DNA of 15,383 nucleotides from the NCBI GenBank assembly GCA_031253705.1, contig JAIRVW010000358.1, forward strand, positions 1 through 15,383. The letters run 5' to 3'. The notes under the pieces were generated by a model. That model worked only from the letters and a program-made list of their open reading frames with translations. It had not been told where the DNA came from and made no database searches. Numbering within the stretch: position 1 is the stretch's first letter; every line of letters begins with the position of its first letter. A program made the position numbers and the translations under genes. This document shows, piece by piece, positions 14,566 to 15,383 of the stretch. Source of the stretch: Brucellaceae bacterium. Lineage in GTDB: Bacteria > Pseudomonadota > Alphaproteobacteria > Rhizobiales > Rhizobiaceae.

Positions 14566-15383
14566 TTACTCATCCTGAAACTGCCTGTATTGTTTGGCCA
14601 ATATTTCCGCCGCAAGACGACGGCTGATTTTTCCGGTATCGGTGCGCGGCAGTTCGTCTGCAATCTGCACAAAAACCGGAACCATATAATCTTCCAGATG
14701 CTGACGGCAGAACCGGATGATTTCCTGATCACTCAGTTCCGCCTCGCCGGTGGTCACCAGTGCCGTGATCGCCTGCCCCAACATCGCATCCGGCACACCG
14801 GCAACCACAGCCTCGCGAATTGCGGAGTGACTGTAGAGCACCGTTTCCACCTCTTTCGGCGGCACTTTTTCGCCGCGCGATTTGATGATGTCATCCTTGC
14901 GGCCGACAAAATAATAATAACCGTCCGCGTCCATGCGCAGCAGATCGCCGGTATGCAGCACTTTTTCCCACGGATGACGCCCTGTCCGCAGCACTTCAGC
15001 ACTGGCTTCAGGATTATTCCAATAGCCCTGCATCACATTGGGACCGCGCACGACCATCTCACCGGCCTCGCCGACAGGTACGGTTCCGCCCTGTTCATCA
15101 ATCAGATAAACTTCGCTGTTCGGCAAGGCGATGCCAACAGATTCCGGCTTCCGGCTGATCATATGCGGCGGCAGCCATGTACAGCGCTTGCATTCCGTCA
15201 TGCCATACATCGAGTAAATTTCCGCATTCGGCACAATGCGCTGCAGAAATTCAATATGCGGTACCGGTAATTGCGCAGCCGTATTGGTAATATAACGCAG
15301 ATCCGGCAGCAAACCTGCAGTCAGATCTTTCATCTGCATCATGATCGCCGACATGGTCGGCACAATCGGAAAGCCTGTGATCT
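14566..15383 (-). CDS. Class I adenylate-forming acyl ligase, N-terminus outside the window
   Basis: The frame stays open to the right edge (ITGFPI before VPTM), so only the C-terminal 271 residues are visible and the GTG at 15363 is not a start. Members activate a carboxylic acid with ATP to an acyl-adenylate and pass it to CoA or a carrier protein. Core motifs are present in order: SMYGMTECKR (A5), GDLLRMDADGYYYFVGRKDDIIKSRG in two pieces (A7 LHTGDLLRMDADG; A8 GRKDDIIKSRGEKVPPKEVE) and PRTDTGK (A10, catalytic Lys). The A8 hinge and final PRxxTGKxxRR are intact, so it looks active. No C-terminal carrier-protein domain follows; the protein ends at QYRQFQDE. The stop at 14566 is one base before the NadE-like start, which indicates one transcript with coupled translation. 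The acid activated is unknown; a missing N-terminal half prevents a finer call. Confidence 0.92.
   Translation of the reverse strand, partial: ITGFPIVPTMSAIMMQMKDLTAGLLPDLRYITNTAAQLPVPHIEFLQRIVPNAEIYSMYGMTECKRCTWLPPHMISRKPESVGIALPNSEVYLIDEQGGTVPVGEAGEMVVRGPNVMQGYWNNPEASAEVLRTGRHPWEKVLHTGDLLRMDADGYYYFVGRKDDIIKSRGEKVPPKEVETVLYSHSAIREAVVAGVPDAMLGQAITALVTTGEAELSDQEIIRFCRQHLEDYMVPVFVQIADELPRTDTGKISRRLAAEILAKQYRQFQDE

Noticed and set aside
14565..14732. N-terminal extension of the NadE-like protein to position 14732
   Set aside because: The added residues overlap the ligase gene, show no NadE similarity, and a well-placed ribosome site exists for the ATG at 14564.
14563..15270. Open frame of 235 codons on the plus strand
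   Set aside because: Antisense to the adenylate-forming ligase, whose A5, A8 and A10 motifs are intact on the other strand.
1..15383. Mobile element, phage, CRISPR array or RNA gene
   Set aside because: No transposase, integrase, direct-repeat array, tRNA-like cloverleaf or rRNA segment was seen on reading both strands; a dedicated RNA search was not possible.

Overview
The window looks like chromosomal DNA from an alphaproteobacterium, probably of the Rhizobiales (Brucellaceae-like). This rests on overall gene style, moderate GC and a RirA-type iron box; there is no rRNA or other marker here, so the assignment is an inference. There are no tRNA or rRNA genes, insertion sequences, phage genes or CRISPR arrays. 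Genes are tightly packed, and no gene-free stretch exceeds about 250 bases.

Left part (1-6550): the 3' end of a class I PLP aminotransferase converges on a cluster that matches the little-studied E. coli ynbABCD set. A YnbA-like CDP-alcohol phosphatidyltransferase reads leftward. Reading rightward from the same 76-base divergent gap are a YnbC-like alpha/beta-hydrolase/methyltransferase fusion, a YnbD-like PAP2/dual-specificity-phosphatase fusion, a PlsC-type acyltransferase and a YnbB-like CdsA paralogue. Together they could form a self-contained phospholipid branch: acyltransferase to phosphatidic acid, YnbB to CDP-diacylglycerol, YnbA to a phosphatidyl-alcohol, then YnbD (dephosphorylation) and YnbC (hydrolysis or methylation). 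The order of steps and the product are inferred. A strong hairpin terminator closes the cluster.

Middle (6555-8141): a leftward AraC-family regulator with a cupin sensor domain, a small leftward protein resembling the SpoIIAA/STAS-like group, and an intergenic stretch with several inverted repeats.

Right part (8142-15383): a leftward MFS_3 exporter with a C-terminal monooxygenase-like domain, then a leftward TonB-dependent receptor, each followed by a clear terminator. A rightward two-module GNAT protein is divergent from the receptor, and the shared intergenic region holds a perfect CTTGA-N9-TCAAG palindrome, which fits the RirA iron-responsive operator TGA-N9-TCA. Convergent with the GNAT gene is a leftward, almost contiguous pair: an adenylate-forming acyl ligase (cut by the window end) and an atypical NadE-like ATP-dependent amide synthase. 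Exporter, outer-membrane receptor, acyltransferase, acyl ligase and amide synthase around an iron box suggest, without proving, an uncharacterised metallophore or other iron-linked small-molecule locus.
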